Source of the DNA: Shimia haliotis
Lineage (GTDB): Bacteria; Pseudomonadota; Alphaproteobacteria; Rhodobacterales; Rhodobacteraceae
NCBI RefSeq assembly: GCF_900114415.1
Contig: NZ_FOSZ01000008.1
Coordinates: 92,275-156,274 of the forward strand
Length of the DNA stretch: 64,000 nucleotides
Direction: 5' to 3'
This document shows, in pieces, positions 20,301-29,913 of the stretch (position 1 is the stretch's first letter; each line of letters begins with the position of its first letter). The position numbers were made by a program, and so were the translations under genes. Below the pieces are notes generated by a model. It searched no databases, was not told the origin of the DNA, and was given only the letters and a program-made list of their open reading frames with translations.

Positions 20301-22021
20301 AGAAAATTGCGCTTTATCACGATGCGCTGCGGGAGGCAGGGCACAATCCGGATGACTTCTCGGTCACGCTGATGTTGCACAGCTTTCTGGCAGAGGACCG
20401 TGACACCGCCCGCGAAATCGCGCGGGAACCGATGAAAGATTATCTTCGGTCGGCGGCAGGGCTTATCAAACAATACGCTTGGGCTTTTCCTGCATTCAAG
20501 AAACCCGAGGGTGTGGACAACGCCTTCCAGCTTGATCTGGGCAGCCTGACAGAAGAAGAACTTGAAGGCATTCTGGACTTCGCCTTTCTGCGGTATTTCG
20601 AGGACAGCGGGCTGTTTGGCACCATCGAGGACGCGTTGGATCGCGTGGAGCAGGTCAAACGCATTGGTGTGACGGAAATTGCCTGTCTGATCGACTATGG
20701 CATCGACAGCACGACGGTTCTGGAAGGTTTGAAACCGCTGGCCGAGGTATTGCGACGTGCCAACGAGGGCGGGGAACTGGATCCGTCTGATGTGTCCATC
20801 GCGGCGCAAATGATCCGACATGACGTCAGCCACCTGCAATGCACACCATCCATGGCGCGGATGATTGCAATGAACGACGAGGCGCGGTTTGCCTTGCGCG
20901 GTGTCGACCATCTGATGATCGGCGGCGAGGCGCTTTCTGGCGCTTTGGTGGCCGAATTGAATGCGGCGACAGAGGCCCCTGTGCAAAACATGTACGGTCC
21001 CACAGAAACCACGATTTGGTCCACCACCGGCATGGCCGAGACCTCTGAGGGGATCGCCAGCATCGGCACGCCAATTGCAAACACACAGGTGTATGTTCTG
21101 GATGAAACTGGCGCCCCCGCACCTGTGGGCGTTGCCGGAGAATTGTTGATTGGCGGAGCTGGCGTGACCCGAGGCTATTGGCGGCGCGAGGCACTGACGG
21201 CAGAACGGTTTGTCGAAAATCCGTTCGGTGAGGGCCGGCTTTATAAAACCGGCGATCTTGTGCGTTGGCGTGACGACGGACAGCTCGATTTCCTTGGTCG
21301 CGCCGACCATCAAGTGAAATTGCGCGGCTATCGCATCGAATTGGGTGAAATCGAAACTCGCCTAGAAGAGATCGCCGGAGTTGCACAAGCCGTGGTGATC
21401 CCGCGCGAGGACACACCAGGTGACGTGCGGCTGGTGGCATATCTGCGCGGAGAGGCCATTCCGGTGGAGGGAGATCTGCGGCGTGCGATGCGCGACAGCC
21501 TGCCGTCTTTCATGAGGCCGCAACACTTTGTGTCGCTTGCCGATTTTCCGCTGACACCCAACAAAAAGGTCGACCGCATCGCGCTTCCTGCGCCGGAGGC
21601 AACCCGCACCATCGAAATCAAGGCCCCACCTGTGGCTGCTGCCCCCGAGCCTTTGCCAACTGGCGCGGGCGCGGATGCTGCGGCCACTGTGGCGGCGATT
21701 TGGGCCCGCGTGCTTGGCGTTGCAGACGTCAATGCAACCGACAACTTCTTTGACATAGGCGGGCATAGCCTTTTGGCAGTGCAAGCCCATCGTGACATTC
21801 GTGCAGAGACCGGCGCGGCGAAGCTTTCGATCACCGATATTTTCCGGTTCCCAACCATGGGCGGGCTTGTGTCCAGAATCGAGGAATTGACAGGCGGCGC
21901 CCGTCCGGCTGACGCACCGCAACCTACCACGGCAGACGACATCGCAGAGCGATCAGACGCGCGCTCGGAGATGATGAGCAAACGCAGGGCAATGCGGGCA
22001 CGCCGGAGGGCGCGAACATGA
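17360..22021 (+). CDS. NRPS with formyltransferase-like domain and luciferase-like monooxygenase inserted in the adenylation domain
   Basis: 1553 residues from the ATG at 17360. Domains: formyltransferase-like about 10-300, with the Asn99/His101/Asp137 catalytic set ([19 protein letters not shown]); a short region about 350-535 resembling the end of a condensation domain but without HHxxxDG; adenylation domain starting about 540 with A3 [11 protein letters not shown]; then a flavin-dependent luciferase-like monooxygenase about 775-1136; then the adenylation domain resumes with [32 protein letters not shown] and NKKVDR; then a peptidyl carrier with GGHSL (Ser1470). No thioesterase. This matches the MupA/Atu3671 natural-product monooxygenase family. 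F-A-PCP order resembles an initiation module, so it may feed the PKS. ATGA overlaps on both sides. Confidence 0.93.
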   Translation: MSLDTQSRPRMSAVMIGNESLLVQCATIWRDAGHSVSAVVTRSQDIRVWAESVGLRVVSSDAEIATELLGEKFDWLLSIANLDMLPQAVLDLPAKGAINFHDGPLPRYAGLNAPVWARMAQEARHGITWHMIEAKADTGKIVAQRMFDIAQTDTALTLNTKCYAAAIESFPEVVAALADDLPNARAQDMSQRSYFGRGKLPLAAGRIDFRRDAQEVVALVRSLDHGDYFNPMCSPKIVASGRVLLVGAAEIAESAGHGEPGAVLAVGDKSVTVACGRGAVTLSRLTASNGAAEVPAHVIRTGERLPILDRAAAEALSETVAQVAKSDAFWRKTLAEFLPATLPLVAASGDLPDMRKLDLSLPELPSKQTLTAVTLWALRSGIPEACDLALRVPTLPRAAGLLNDWVPLRISAAMLQDSVDAAVATISDAVDRIAKRGTWMRDLVARDPKLSPPAMPDVAVTLEDEGALEGAAITVALGATPALYFDASRVREAHAERLAARLELLANAMSETAQVADLPFLPETERREILTGWNDTVVDFDANATLVSQFEAQVAQTPDAPALVFEHDLLSYADLNARANRAAHVLRDMGVTRGSLVGLCSRRGPDLVVGALAILKAGGAYVPMDPTYPADRLAHFISDSGCGVIVTQAELAQSLPSHEAQVLEMDTDPRLSTDRTSNPPPVATGGDLAYLIYTSGSTGTPKGVMVEHGNVANFFAGMDARITHKAGDTWLAVTSLSFDISVLELFWTLSRGFKLVLSGDETTTQISNGRLPTAAGGMEMSIYYWGNDDGQGSKKYDLLLEGAKFADANGFCAVWTPERHFHAFGGPYPNPSVTGAAVAAVTKQIGVRAGSCVAPLHHTARIAEEWAVIDNLTNGRAGLAIASGWQPDDFVLRPENTPPANKPAMFEQMADLRKLWRGEEVSFQKKDGTMHPVVTQPRPVSKELPLWVTTAGNPETWKEAGRYGCNVLTHLLGQSVEEVGQKIALYHDALREAGHNPDDFSVTLMLHSFLAEDRDTAREIAREPMKDYLRSAAGLIKQYAWAFPAFKKPEGVDNAFQLDLGSLTEEELEGILDFAFLRYFEDSGLFGTIEDALDRVEQVKRIGVTEIACLIDYGIDSTTVLEGLKPLAEVLRRANEGGELDPSDVSIAAQMIRHDVSHLQCTPSMARMIAMNDEARFALRGVDHLMIGGEALSGALVAELNAATEAPVQNMYGPTETTIWSTTGMAETSEGIASIGTPIANTQVYVLDETGAPAPVGVAGELLIGGAGVTRGYWRREALTAERFVENPFGEGRLYKTGDLVRWRDDGQLDFLGRADHQVKLRGYRIELGEIETRLEEIAGVAQAVVIPREDTPGDVRLVAYLRGEAIPVEGDLRRAMRDSLPSFMRPQHFVSLADFPLTPNKKVDRIALPAPEATRTIEIKAPPVAAAPEPLPTGAGADAAATVAAIWARVLGVADVNATDNFFDIGGHSLLAVQAHRDIRAETGAAKLSITDIFRFPTMGGLVSRIEELTGGARPADAPQPTTADDIAERSDARSEMMSKRRAMRARRRART

Positions 22022-22749
22022 CCGGTCCGGACTCAGATCTGCCGGCATTGCGTGATCTGGCGCGTCGCTTTGCGCCGCGTGACGTGGGCGTCGGCGTGGC
22101 CGATCCCACAGTCAGCCCCGCCACAGTGTTGCCGGCAGAAGCCCCAGCCATCGCCAACGCAATTCCGAAGCGAAAACGCGAGTTCGCAGCCGGCCGTCGC
22201 GCCGCGCGCGAAGCTCTAAGAGCGATCAACCATGCAGGTGTGGCGATTCCGAAAGGGGCTGATCGCACGCCGGTCTTTCCCGAAGGCATTGCGGGGTCAA
22301 TCACGCACAACCGTCTGGCTGCGTTGGCCATTGTCGCGCCAAAATCACTGTTTCGCACTCTGGGTGTCGACATCGAACCCGCACAAGCTCTTAAGCCGCA
22401 GCTGTTGAAGGCGATCTGCACTGAACAGGACCGCGATATGCTGTCGGCGCTGCCGGAAACGGACCGCCTACTGCTGGCGCGATGCCTGTTTTCCGCCAAA
22501 GAAGCGGTGTTTAAGGCCCAGTATCCGATTACGCGACAGGTGTTCGGCTTTGACGCGGCTTCTATTACGTTCAACGCTGTGCGCAGCGGCTTCACCGCAA
22601 CCTTTCACCGTGAAATCGGCACGATCCGGATGGGGAGCACAGTTTCAGGCCAATGCGGCATGGCAGGTGGGCACATTCTATCGATGGTCACGCTGGGCGC
22701 TGTGCAAGGATCGGAAAACGCCAATTTCCCCTTTTGCGCCACGGGATAA
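22018..22749 (+). CDS. 4'-phosphopantetheinyl transferase
   Basis: 243 residues of the EntD/Sfp superfamily. The metal-binding motif GVDIE and the [13 protein letters not shown] helix are both present, with RRAAREAL upstream as in EntD-like enzymes. It should convert the apo carrier domains of the adjacent PKS and NRPS into their holo forms using coenzyme A. It overlaps the NRPS gene by four bases, strong evidence that the assembly line and its activator are made together. Confidence 0.92.
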   Translation: MTGPDSDLPALRDLARRFAPRDVGVGVADPTVSPATVLPAEAPAIANAIPKRKREFAAGRRAAREALRAINHAGVAIPKGADRTPVFPEGIAGSITHNRLAALAIVAPKSLFRTLGVDIEPAQALKPQLLKAICTEQDRDMLSALPETDRLLLARCLFSAKEAVFKAQYPITRQVFGFDAASITFNAVRSGFTATFHREIGTIRMGSTVSGQCGMAGGHILSMVTLGAVQGSENANFPFCATG

Positions 22750-22822
22750 CCATATTCATTCACCATAGTTTCTGGCAACAGAGCGCGAAAAAGGGCGCCG
22801 GAACGACTCTTGAGGATCAGGC

Positions 22823-24097
22823 ATGGACAGGTTTCAGTCTCTTGGCGAAGTGCGAAGCATGCTCCGCAGAAGGGCTCTTCTGTGGGTGTCCGTGATTGCG
22901 CTCGGCCTTGTGATGTCCCTGTTCTATACATTGTCGCTTCCTCGGGAATACGAAACATTCGCTACCATCCAGATCGAACAGCCGTCCATCCAGACCAGAG
23001 AAGGCACACGCGGCTCTCTGAACGCGGACATGCTGCAAAAACTTCAGATCGTAGAGCAGCGCGTCATGGCGCGCGACAACCTGCTGGCGATCATCGACAA
23101 GTTTGGTCTCTATCGAAACACCGATCTTTCTGACCTGCAAAAGGTTGATTTGCTGCGTCGCGCGGCGCGGGTGCAGCACATCACTGACCCGCAGTTGCGT
23201 TGGCGTCAGGACATCAGCCCCTCGGCGCTGCTCGTGTCCGTTCGGATGACCGACCCCGTTCTTGCGGCCAACGTTGCCAATGAGTTGGTGAACAACGTGC
23301 TGGCCGCAGAGGCTGAAAGCCGTGCCGCCCGCGTGCGCGAAACCTTGGATTTCTTTGACGGCGAAGAACGCCGGATCGGCGCCGCAATCACTGCGCTAGA
23401 GGCAGAAATCGCAGAATTCAAACGTCAGAACGCCGTTATCTTGCCAGGCGGTGTAGAGAGTTTGCGGTTGCGATTGGCCGACCTTCAGGAAATCGAGCTC
23501 GAAGTGCAACGCCAAATCCTGTCGCTTCAAGATGGAGGTCAGACTGGCGCAGGCACGGTCCGAGCTCAGCGCGTGGCACGACTTCAGGAAGAAGCGTCCC
23601 TGTATCAGGTGCAAATCGCGCAGATCGAAGCTGAGATCGCCGAAACGCCGGGATTGGAGCAAGAATTCAGCAAGCTGCAACGCGAACTGGGCAAGCTTGA
23701 GGATCAATACGAGGCTGTGACTGTCGGCAAAGCGCAGGCGGAGATGAACCAGATGCTGGAAGCCTCCAGCCAATCCGACAGCTTTGCCGTGCTTGAGGAG
23801 GCCTTGCCTCCGGATTGGCCAATCGCGCCGTCGCGCAAGAAAAGCCTCGCCATGGGTGGTATGTTGAGCGCCGCTGTGGCGCTGACTTTGGTGTTCCTTA
23901 CCGAGATGCGCAGCCCAGTGATCTGGACACGAGGCCAGTTGGAACGGCAACTGGGCCTACGTGCGGTTGCGGTTATTCCTGTGATCGAAACGCCGGGCCA
24001 ACGACGCGCACGGCGTTGGTTGAGTTTCGCAAAGATCGGAATTGTGTTGGCGGCTGCAACTGCTTTGGCGGGATTCGCCCTGAGATTCGGGCGATAA
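22823..24097 (+). CDS. Wzz/GumC-like polysaccharide chain-length determinant
   Basis: 424 residues. N-terminal transmembrane segment near 15-38 followed by the periplasmic start YETFATIQIEQPSIQ; a long coiled-coil region about 190-310 rich in Glu, Gln and Leu; a Pro-rich stretch (LPPDWPIAPSRKK) before a second transmembrane segment near 340-360; and a further hydrophobic helix at the C-terminus. This is the layout of polysaccharide co-polymerases. There is no C-terminal kinase domain; a separate BY-kinase-like protein lies at 37878. AGGATCAGGC just upstream serves as ribosome binding site. Confidence 0.87.
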   Translation: MDRFQSLGEVRSMLRRRALLWVSVIALGLVMSLFYTLSLPREYETFATIQIEQPSIQTREGTRGSLNADMLQKLQIVEQRVMARDNLLAIIDKFGLYRNTDLSDLQKVDLLRRAARVQHITDPQLRWRQDISPSALLVSVRMTDPVLAANVANELVNNVLAAEAESRAARVRETLDFFDGEERRIGAAITALEAEIAEFKRQNAVILPGGVESLRLRLADLQEIELEVQRQILSLQDGGQTGAGTVRAQRVARLQEEASLYQVQIAQIEAEIAETPGLEQEFSKLQRELGKLEDQYEAVTVGKAQAEMNQMLEASSQSDSFAVLEEALPPDWPIAPSRKKSLAMGGMLSAAVALTLVFLTEMRSPVIWTRGQLERQLGLRAVAVIPVIETPGQRRARRWLSFAKIGIVLAAATALAGFALRFGR

Positions 24098-24503
24098 GCC
24101 GCCACAATTTGACCACATTCTCCGAATCAATCCTTATTCCCGCATTTTCCGGCCAAATTTGACGGGTATGGAAAACCTGAATTTCGAAACAATCACACAA
24201 GTCGAGATAGAACCGTTTCCAATCCTATATCAGCAGGGGCGAAAATTAACCATTTTCACCACGACTTCCATTTTTAGAATATTAAATTTGTGAATTAAAT
24301 CAATAATTTACCCAAAAGTGACGCAAAGTCTCAGTGGATTTCTATTAAATTGTGACTAATATATGTCCTTGGGTGGGCGCTTCTTTGACGGGAGCACCTT
24401 GGGAATACGAAAGACTGATGAGCGATAAGCCCCGCTGCCGGGCGCTTTATACGACAGTCATAGCATTTGTGACGCGCCTATAGTTTGGCGCGACAGGAAA
24501 GCT
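24098..24503 (+). promoter_or_regulatory. 406-base AT-rich gap, probable promoter and leader of the sugar-transferase gene
   Basis: No convincing gene. The stretch 24230-24370 is markedly AT-rich against its surroundings and includes a TTAACCAT sequence (24246-24253), which equals a CtrA half-site in alphaproteobacteria, though a single half-site is weak evidence. Near the gene are two small hairpins: around 24427-24451 (bulged) and 24474-24491 (GCGCC/GGCGC). This is the only long gap between 4546 and 25238 and probably contains a separate promoter for the priming transferase. Confidence 0.5.
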
Positions 24504-25238
24504 TTGACACCTGCTCACCGGAAAACACTCTCCCAAAGTGCCTCAAACGATGTGTTAGTGGGGATGACGCCGATGGCGATCTATTCGCGAAAAGACTTTG
24601 CGCAGAGCTTTGAAGTTGCGCCCGAAGGGCGTGGGTTTTACCGACACCTTGCCAAGCGGGTGTTGGACATCCTGTTTGTAGCGATCATCGCTTTGCCTGT
24701 CGGTTTTGTCACTTGCGTGCTTGCGCTTTTGATCATGCGTGACGGCGGATCCCCGTTCTATCGTCAAGAGCGTGTCGGCAAGGACGGCAAGATCTTCTAT
24801 ATGCTCAAGCTTCGCTCGATGGTGCCGGATGCACATTCCAAGCTCGAGGCTTATTTGCGGACCAATGCAGCCGCACGCATGGAATGGGATGAAAAGCAAA
24901 AGCTGACTGATGACCCGCGCATCACGCCAATCGGACGCATCATCCGCAAGACCTCACTGGATGAACTGCCCCAGTTTCTGAACGTTCTGCGCGGCGATAT
25001 GTCTGTCGTCGGTCCGCGCCCGATGATGCCGGAACAGTTGGAACTTTACCCAGGAACGGCCTATTTCACGATGCGCCCCGGCATCACCGGATTCTGGCAG
25101 ATCTCGGAGCGCAACGAGAGCAGCTTTGCCGAACGGGCCATCCACGACAGCAACTATGACCGCGCCCTTTCGCTTCGTACCGATGCGGCAGTGATCTGGC
25201 GCACAGTGTTTGTTGTTGCATTGGCGACTGGGGTCTGA
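24504..25238 (+). CDS. ExoY-like priming sugar transferase
   Basis: Polyprenyl-phosphate hexose-1-phosphate transferase, which starts repeat-unit synthesis by transferring a sugar phosphate to undecaprenyl phosphate. One N-terminal transmembrane segment (LFVAIIALPVGFVTCVLALL), then the family blocks FYRQERVGKDGKIFYMLKLRSM, RKTSLDELPQFLNVLRGDMS, VGPRP and RPGITGFWQ. TTG at 24504 has AGGAAAG upstream; ATG at 24564 is a possible alternative start, both before the conserved region. Followed by a clear terminator. Confidence 0.93.
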   Translation: MTPAHRKTLSQSASNDVLVGMTPMAIYSRKDFAQSFEVAPEGRGFYRHLAKRVLDILFVAIIALPVGFVTCVLALLIMRDGGSPFYRQERVGKDGKIFYMLKLRSMVPDAHSKLEAYLRTNAAARMEWDEKQKLTDDPRITPIGRIIRKTSLDELPQFLNVLRGDMSVVGPRPMMPEQLELYPGTAYFTMRPGITGFWQISERNESSFAERAIHDSNYDRALSLRTDAAVIWRTVFVVALATGV

Positions 25239-25259
25239 AGTCCCGCCGCTGACAATTTG

Positions 25260-25293
25260 AAGGTGCGCGCTATAGTGGCTGCGCGCCTTTTTG
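25260..25293 (+). terminator. Rho-independent terminator after the sugar transferase gene
   Basis: AAGG(T)GCGCGC pairs with GCGCGCCTT with one bulged base, followed by a T run (25288-25292). It lies 22 bases after the stop codon and before the Wzy-like gene. Confidence 0.75.
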
Positions 25294-25322
25294 GTTCCTA
25301 GCCCGAGGATTTTGACCGCCCC

Positions 25323-26825
25323 ATGCCAAACACACTCGCTACAGTGATGCTTGTGATCTGGCCGGTTGTGATCTGGCGGCTTTATCTTGCTTTGCCTCCC
25401 GGGCGGGCGCTGATCTGGTCGCTGCTGGGGGCCTATCTGTTGTTGCCGCCCCCGCCAGCGGCAATCGACTTTCCTTTGATGCCGGCGCTCGACAAAACAT
25501 CTTTGCCCAATGTCGCCATCCTGATCGTCGCCTTTTTTGTGTTGCGCGGTGAAAACCGCCCGCGACTAATGCCGGACAATGTCATGGCGCGCTGGTTGCT
25601 CGTTGTGTTTGTCCTCAGTCCGATTGTTACGGTTTTCACCAACCCTGAGCCGTTGATCTTTACCGAGACCTTTATTCGCGGGCTCTATCTTCAGGACGCA
25701 ATTGCGCAGCCGATCAACCGGTTCATCCTCGTGATCGGTTTTCTAATGGCGCGGCAATACCTGACAACACGAGAAGATCAACGCGACCTGTTGTTGGCGT
25801 TGGTGATTGCGGGCCTTGCCTATTCTCTGCCGATCCTGATGGAGGTGCGCCTTAGCCCACAGCTTAACAATTGGGTATACGGCTATTTCCAACACCTGTT
25901 CAGCCAGACCATCCGCCAAGGCGGGTATCGTCCGATGGTTTTTCTGTATCACGGCATCTGGCTGGCCTATTTCGTGCTGACCTGCCTGCTTGCGGCGCTG
26001 GCCCTCTGGCGGGCCGACCGCAGCACAAGCCGCGCAAAATACATGATCGCCGCATTCTATCTTTTTGGTGTTCTGGTGCTGTGCAAAACACTGGCCACGT
26101 TGGTTTATGCGGGCGCGGCCGGAGCGTTAATCCTATTCCTGAACACGCGCATGCAGGTGAAAATTGCCGCCGTTTTGGCGATAATCACACTCAGCTATCC
26201 GGTACTGAAGTCCGCCGACCTCGTACCGACTGACGCCATACTGGCGCAAGCTGAAGCCATAAGCGGCGAACGGGCGCAATCTTTGGCCTTCAGGTTCGAG
26301 AACGAAGACAAACTCGTTGAACGGGCATTCCTCAAACCTTTCTTTGGCTGGGGGATCTGGGGGCGAAACCACCTTCACGATGCCGATACAGGCCACATTA
26401 CATCAGTGTCTGATGGGTACTGGGTGATCGTTATCGGCGTCTGGGGTTGGGTAGGGTATATATCCCAGTTCGGCCTGATGAGCCTGCCGATTTTTCTTGT
26501 TTGGCGGGAACTACGCCACATCTCGCGTATGGATAGGGAGCGTTTCGAGCGCAAAGCGCGTTACACGTTAATGGATCGATCGCATCTTGGGGAGGACACC
26601 GATCCGGGCCTGTCACCCTATTTGGGATCGCTGGCGCTGATGTTGGGTTTCAACCTGATTGATTTGCTGCCCAACGCCACGTTGACGCCAACCACATGGC
26701 TGATTGCGGGAACGCTTTTTGGGCACGCAGAACGATTGGCAAGACGACGCAAAGCGGGCAACCCGCAGACAGACGGCACCAAAGTCGGCACGCAGACCGT
26801 CTTGAAACGCAGGACAGTGCTCTAA
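25323..26825 (+). CDS. Wzy-like O-antigen/exopolysaccharide polymerase, integral membrane protein
   Basis: 500 residues with about ten to twelve hydrophobic segments and a long non-membrane loop about 290-360 that contains GWGIWGRNH and HITSVSDGYWVI, similar to the large periplasmic loop of Wzy/WaaL-type proteins. Family members have little sequence conservation, so the call rests on topology and the surrounding polysaccharide genes. Likely joins repeat units in the periplasm. It is convergent with the acetyltransferase gene, with only 28 bases between. Confidence 0.7.
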   Translation: MPNTLATVMLVIWPVVIWRLYLALPPGRALIWSLLGAYLLLPPPPAAIDFPLMPALDKTSLPNVAILIVAFFVLRGENRPRLMPDNVMARWLLVVFVLSPIVTVFTNPEPLIFTETFIRGLYLQDAIAQPINRFILVIGFLMARQYLTTREDQRDLLLALVIAGLAYSLPILMEVRLSPQLNNWVYGYFQHLFSQTIRQGGYRPMVFLYHGIWLAYFVLTCLLAALALWRADRSTSRAKYMIAAFYLFGVLVLCKTLATLVYAGAAGALILFLNTRMQVKIAAVLAIITLSYPVLKSADLVPTDAILAQAEAISGERAQSLAFRFENEDKLVERAFLKPFFGWGIWGRNHLHDADTGHITSVSDGYWVIVIGVWGWVGYISQFGLMSLPIFLVWRELRHISRMDRERFERKARYTLMDRSHLGEDTDPGLSPYLGSLALMLGFNLIDLLPNATLTPTTWLIAGTLFGHAERLARRRKAGNPQTDGTKVGTQTVLKRRTVL

Positions 26826-26853
26826 AGGCCTCCCCGAGGACAGGTCGGCCAAC

Positions 26854-27342
26854 TTACTCCTTCAGGCGTGAGCCGATTAGCTTCGCAGGAACCCCAGCAA
26901 CCACGGCACCGGCGGGAACATCTTTGGTCACAACAGCATTGGCACCGATTTCGGCGTGATTACCAACAGTCAACGGTCCGATCACCTTGGCCCCCGCGCC
27001 GATGTCAACATGCCCGCCCAACGTCACCGCGCCCGCCAAAGTCACCTGATGCATCAACTGACAATTGGGGCCGATCACGGCGTCGGGATGGACAATGATC
27101 CCCGTCGGATGCGGCAGACGCAGACCGCCATCGATGCGCATATTGAGATGCACCTCCGACTGCGTCATCACCGACCAGAAGCGATGCACGATCACCCAGT
27201 ATTTTGCGGCAACCCCTCCCATGAGCCCGCCACGAGACCTGGCGGCCTGATAGCGGCGGATAGCTCGCAGCAACTTTGGCCCCGCATCCCAAAAACCGGT
27301 GATGGTTTCCCGACTCATATCCACGATCTCTGCTGATACCAT
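26854..27342 (-). CDS. Serine O-acetyltransferase-like hexapeptide acetyltransferase
   Basis: About 162 residues with left-handed beta-helix repeats (IIVHPDAVIGPN, VTLAGAVTLGGHVDIGAGAKVIGPLTVGNHAEIGANAVV, PAGAVVAGVPAKLIG). The start at 27342 has AGGATCAG directly before the ATG; longer in-frame versions begin in sequence that does not look coding. Similar proteins in polysaccharide loci acetylate sugars, whereas CysE makes O-acetylserine; the short N-terminus and the locus favour sugar O-acetylation. It is the only leftward gene in this part besides WecB. Confidence 0.82.
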   Translation of the reverse strand: MVSAEIVDMSRETITGFWDAGPKLLRAIRRYQAARSRGGLMGGVAAKYWVIVHRFWSVMTQSEVHLNMRIDGGLRLPHPTGIIVHPDAVIGPNCQLMHQVTLAGAVTLGGHVDIGAGAKVIGPLTVGNHAEIGANAVVTKDVPAGAVVAGVPAKLIGSRLKE

Positions 27343-27489
27343 CTGATCCTGTGCCACGTGAGTTGCCTTCAAATTGCCTCTAAACCGTTGTCGCAAAACC
27401 TCTCTTGTCGTGCAACGTCCCTGTTCAAGCGCGTGCGGCTCTTGCAGCAATGCTACAAGGGGTATTTTCTGCGTGTCATGAGGGAAGCG

Positions 27490-27606
27490 ATGAACCTGAG
27501 CTACAGAATCGAGATCGAGGGAATGCTGTCTAAAAGGCTGGCCCCGCCCTTCGTTCGGCGCATATGCGGGGCGTTTTTTGCCACCTTGGAGCCGGAGCGT
27601 CGGTGA
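27490..27606 (+). CDS. Small 38-residue protein, translationally coupled to the GMC oxidoreductase
   Basis: Short frame starting at ATG 27490 with AGGGAAG directly upstream. It is basic and has RRICGAFFATLEPERR at the end. Its TGA overlaps the ATG of the next gene as TGATG, a classic coupling arrangement, which is the main argument that it is translated. An alternative start at 27478 gives 42 residues. I do not recognise the sequence. It could be a leader peptide that sets expression of the oxidoreductase, or a small partner protein. Confidence 0.45.
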   Translation: MNLSYRIEIEGMLSKRLAPPFVRRICGAFFATLEPERR

Positions 27607-29159
27607 TGGCGGACCGGTCCAAACCCTATGACGTGATCGTCATAGGTACCGGCATGGGCGGCGGCACCATTGGGCGGCGGCTGGCCGAAGCGGGTCTGTC
27701 GGTGCTGTTCGTCGAGCGTGGGCCGAGCGGTCTGCGCGCCGAAGAAACCGAACTCAACGCGGACATTTGGGATCAGGAAGCGCGGCTGGTGCGCGGTTTT
27801 TGGCCCGAACCGATGACAACCACCGTCGACGGCGTAACGACCACCTTTAACCCGCCTTTGGGGGCTGGTGTGGGCGGAAGCTCCGTTTTTTATGCGGCGA
27901 CCTTGGAACGGCCAGAACCGCACGACCTGAACACAAGTGATGACATCCCGCACCCGACCGGCGGTTGGCCGGTCAGCTATGAGGAAATGCGCCCCTATTT
28001 CGCACAAGCCGAAGAGATGTTTTCCGTTTGCGGCACGCCCGATCCGCTCGGAGATGGGGATCCCCTGCCCGACGGCCCCGAGATGCCCGACGCGGACAAG
28101 GCGCTATTTTTGGCCATGAAAGATGCAGGCCTGCACCCCTATCAGGGGCATATGGCCATGCGCTATCTCGACGCCTGCGCGTCGTGCCTTGGTCGCAAAT
28201 GCCCGCGAAACTGCAAGATGGACGGCCGCTCGGCTGGCGTCGAAATGGCCCTTGCCACAGGCAAGGCGGCATTGCTGGAATTGACCGAGGTTGTGCGCTT
28301 GAACGCAGACGCGCACGGCGTCACAACCCTCACCGCCCTGCAACAGGGCAAAGAGATCACCCTCTCCGCCCGCGCCTTTGTGCTTGCGGCTGGTGCACTC
28401 ACCTCGCCGCGCTTGCTTTTGGGGTCAGATCTTGCGAACGGATCCGGTCTTGTCGGGCGCAACCTGATGTTTCACCTGAACGAGATGTTCGCTCTCTGGC
28501 CCGGACGGGCGCACAAAGGCAGCGCCGCGACCAAGGCTTTGGCGTTTCGTGACACTTATCGCGACGGCACAACCCGTTTTGGGATGGTGCAGGCCATGGG
28601 GATCGCGGCGCGGTATGGCGAGATCGTACACTATCTGAACGTGGCCTTTGACCGCTCCGCTCTGCGTAACCTGCGCCCGCTGCGACAACTGACACGCATT
28701 CCGGCGGCGATCGCCGTGCGGGTGTTTGGTGAGGCCAAGTTGTTTGTCGGCATTCTCGAAGACCTGCCCTATGCCGACAATCGCGTCACATTTGACCCCG
28801 ATAATCCACGCCAACTGAAAGTAACCTATCGCTTCGCGCCAGAGCTGCGCGCAAGGCGCAAGGCATTTCGGCGGGCCATTCGCCATGGTCTTAGAGGGAT
28901 GCGGACTGTGTTTCTCGGCACAGGGCCAGAGTTGAACTGGGGCCATCCCTGCGGCACGCTGCGGTTTGGCGATGATCCCGCAACAAGCGTGCTGAACCGC
29001 AATTGCCGTGCCCATGAAGTTGCCAATCTATGGGTGGCGGATGCGAGCTTTATGCCGACGTCAATGGGCGTGAACCCGAGCCTGACGATTGCTGCGAATG
29101 CTTTGCGGGTGGGGGACCAGATCATTGCGGAACTGAAAAAGGAGGCACGCGATGGCTAA
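27606..29159 (+). CDS. GMC-family FAD-dependent oxidoreductase
   Basis: About 517 residues. N-terminal FAD-binding Rossmann motif IVIGTGMGGGTIGRRLAEAG followed by FVERG; mid-region AGALTSPRLLLGS; C-terminal NLWVADASFMPTSMGVNPSLTIAANALR, the GMC C-terminal signature. A Cys-rich patch (CASCLGRKCPRNCK, about residues 194-207) occurs in the subgroup resembling bacterial cholesterol-oxidase-like or glucoside-3-dehydrogenase-like GMC proteins. Probably oxidises a sugar or alcohol group. It is followed, with an 8-base overlap, by an SDR gene, so oxidation and reduction of the same group (for example epimerisation) is possible. Confidence 0.85.
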   Translation: MADRSKPYDVIVIGTGMGGGTIGRRLAEAGLSVLFVERGPSGLRAEETELNADIWDQEARLVRGFWPEPMTTTVDGVTTTFNPPLGAGVGGSSVFYAATLERPEPHDLNTSDDIPHPTGGWPVSYEEMRPYFAQAEEMFSVCGTPDPLGDGDPLPDGPEMPDADKALFLAMKDAGLHPYQGHMAMRYLDACASCLGRKCPRNCKMDGRSAGVEMALATGKAALLELTEVVRLNADAHGVTTLTALQQGKEITLSARAFVLAAGALTSPRLLLGSDLANGSGLVGRNLMFHLNEMFALWPGRAHKGSAATKALAFRDTYRDGTTRFGMVQAMGIAARYGEIVHYLNVAFDRSALRNLRPLRQLTRIPAAIAVRVFGEAKLFVGILEDLPYADNRVTFDPDNPRQLKVTYRFAPELRARRKAFRRAIRHGLRGMRTVFLGTGPELNWGHPCGTLRFGDDPATSVLNRNCRAHEVANLWVADASFMPTSMGVNPSLTIAANALRVGDQIIAELKKEARDG

Positions 29160-29901
29160 GCTGAGTGAGGGTGTGGCGGTGGTCACGGGCGCGGGCTCCG
29201 GCCTCGGACGGGCTTTGGCCATAGAGCTTTGCGGGCGGGGTCAGCGCGTGGTCGGGCTGGGTCGGCGCAGTGATGCTCTTGCACAAACCGCTGCCTTGGC
29301 TGGCGACAGGTTCACCGCGATGCCGACCGATGTCTCCGATCCCGAAGCCGTACGCGAGGCCTTTGCCAAAATGCCGGCGCCGGTGACGATCCTGGTCAAC
29401 AACGCAGGCGTATATCCGCATCGCGACATTCTGGACGAAACCACAGAAAGTTTCATGCAAACGGTCAATATCAACCTCGGAGGCATGGTGGCCTGCACAC
29501 GCGCAGCCCTCAACGACATGGGGGCCAGCGGTGTGGGGCGGATCGTCAATGTATCCAGCTTTGCCGATATCGCGCCGATGCCATGCAGCGGGGCCTACTC
29601 GGTCTCCAAGGGCGCATGCTCGGTGTTTTCCAGAGCCTTGGTCGCCGATCTTGGCGACCGCATTCCAGGGATTGTGATCAGCACCTGGATGCCAGGCATG
29701 TTAAAGACCGACATGGGATTGCCCGATGGTTTGGATCCTGCAACAGCGGCCAAATGGGGTGCGTCGCTCGCCTTGAACGAGGACCGGTCGCTGAACGGCA
29801 CGGTGTGGGAAATGGACCGCGAGATTTTGCCCGCACGTGGTCTGAAAGGGCGCCTAAAAGACGTATTGATGCTGCGGAAACGCAAAGCACGACGACTTTA
29901 A
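29152..29901 (+). CDS. Short-chain dehydrogenase/reductase
   Basis: 249 residues, the classical SDR size. Nucleotide-binding motif TGAGSGLG near the N-terminus, NNAG (NNAGVYPH), catalytic Ser in VNVSSFADI and YSVSK (YxxxK). GGAGG lies just before the ATG, which overlaps the upstream GMC gene by eight bases. The enzyme probably works on the same substrate as the GMC oxidoreductase. Convergent with the WecB-like gene, 12 bases away. Confidence 0.9.
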   Translation: MAKLSEGVAVVTGAGSGLGRALAIELCGRGQRVVGLGRRSDALAQTAALAGDRFTAMPTDVSDPEAVREAFAKMPAPVTILVNNAGVYPHRDILDETTESFMQTVNINLGGMVACTRAALNDMGASGVGRIVNVSSFADIAPMPCSGAYSVSKGACSVFSRALVADLGDRIPGIVISTWMPGMLKTDMGLPDGLDPATAAKWGASLALNEDRSLNGTVWEMDREILPARGLKGRLKDVLMLRKRKARRL

Positions 29902-29913
29902 CCCTCGGTTTGG

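Noticed and set aside
24418..24483. 21-codon frame in the leader of the sugar transferase gene
   Set aside because: No good ribosome site and no motif; noted within the gap description only.
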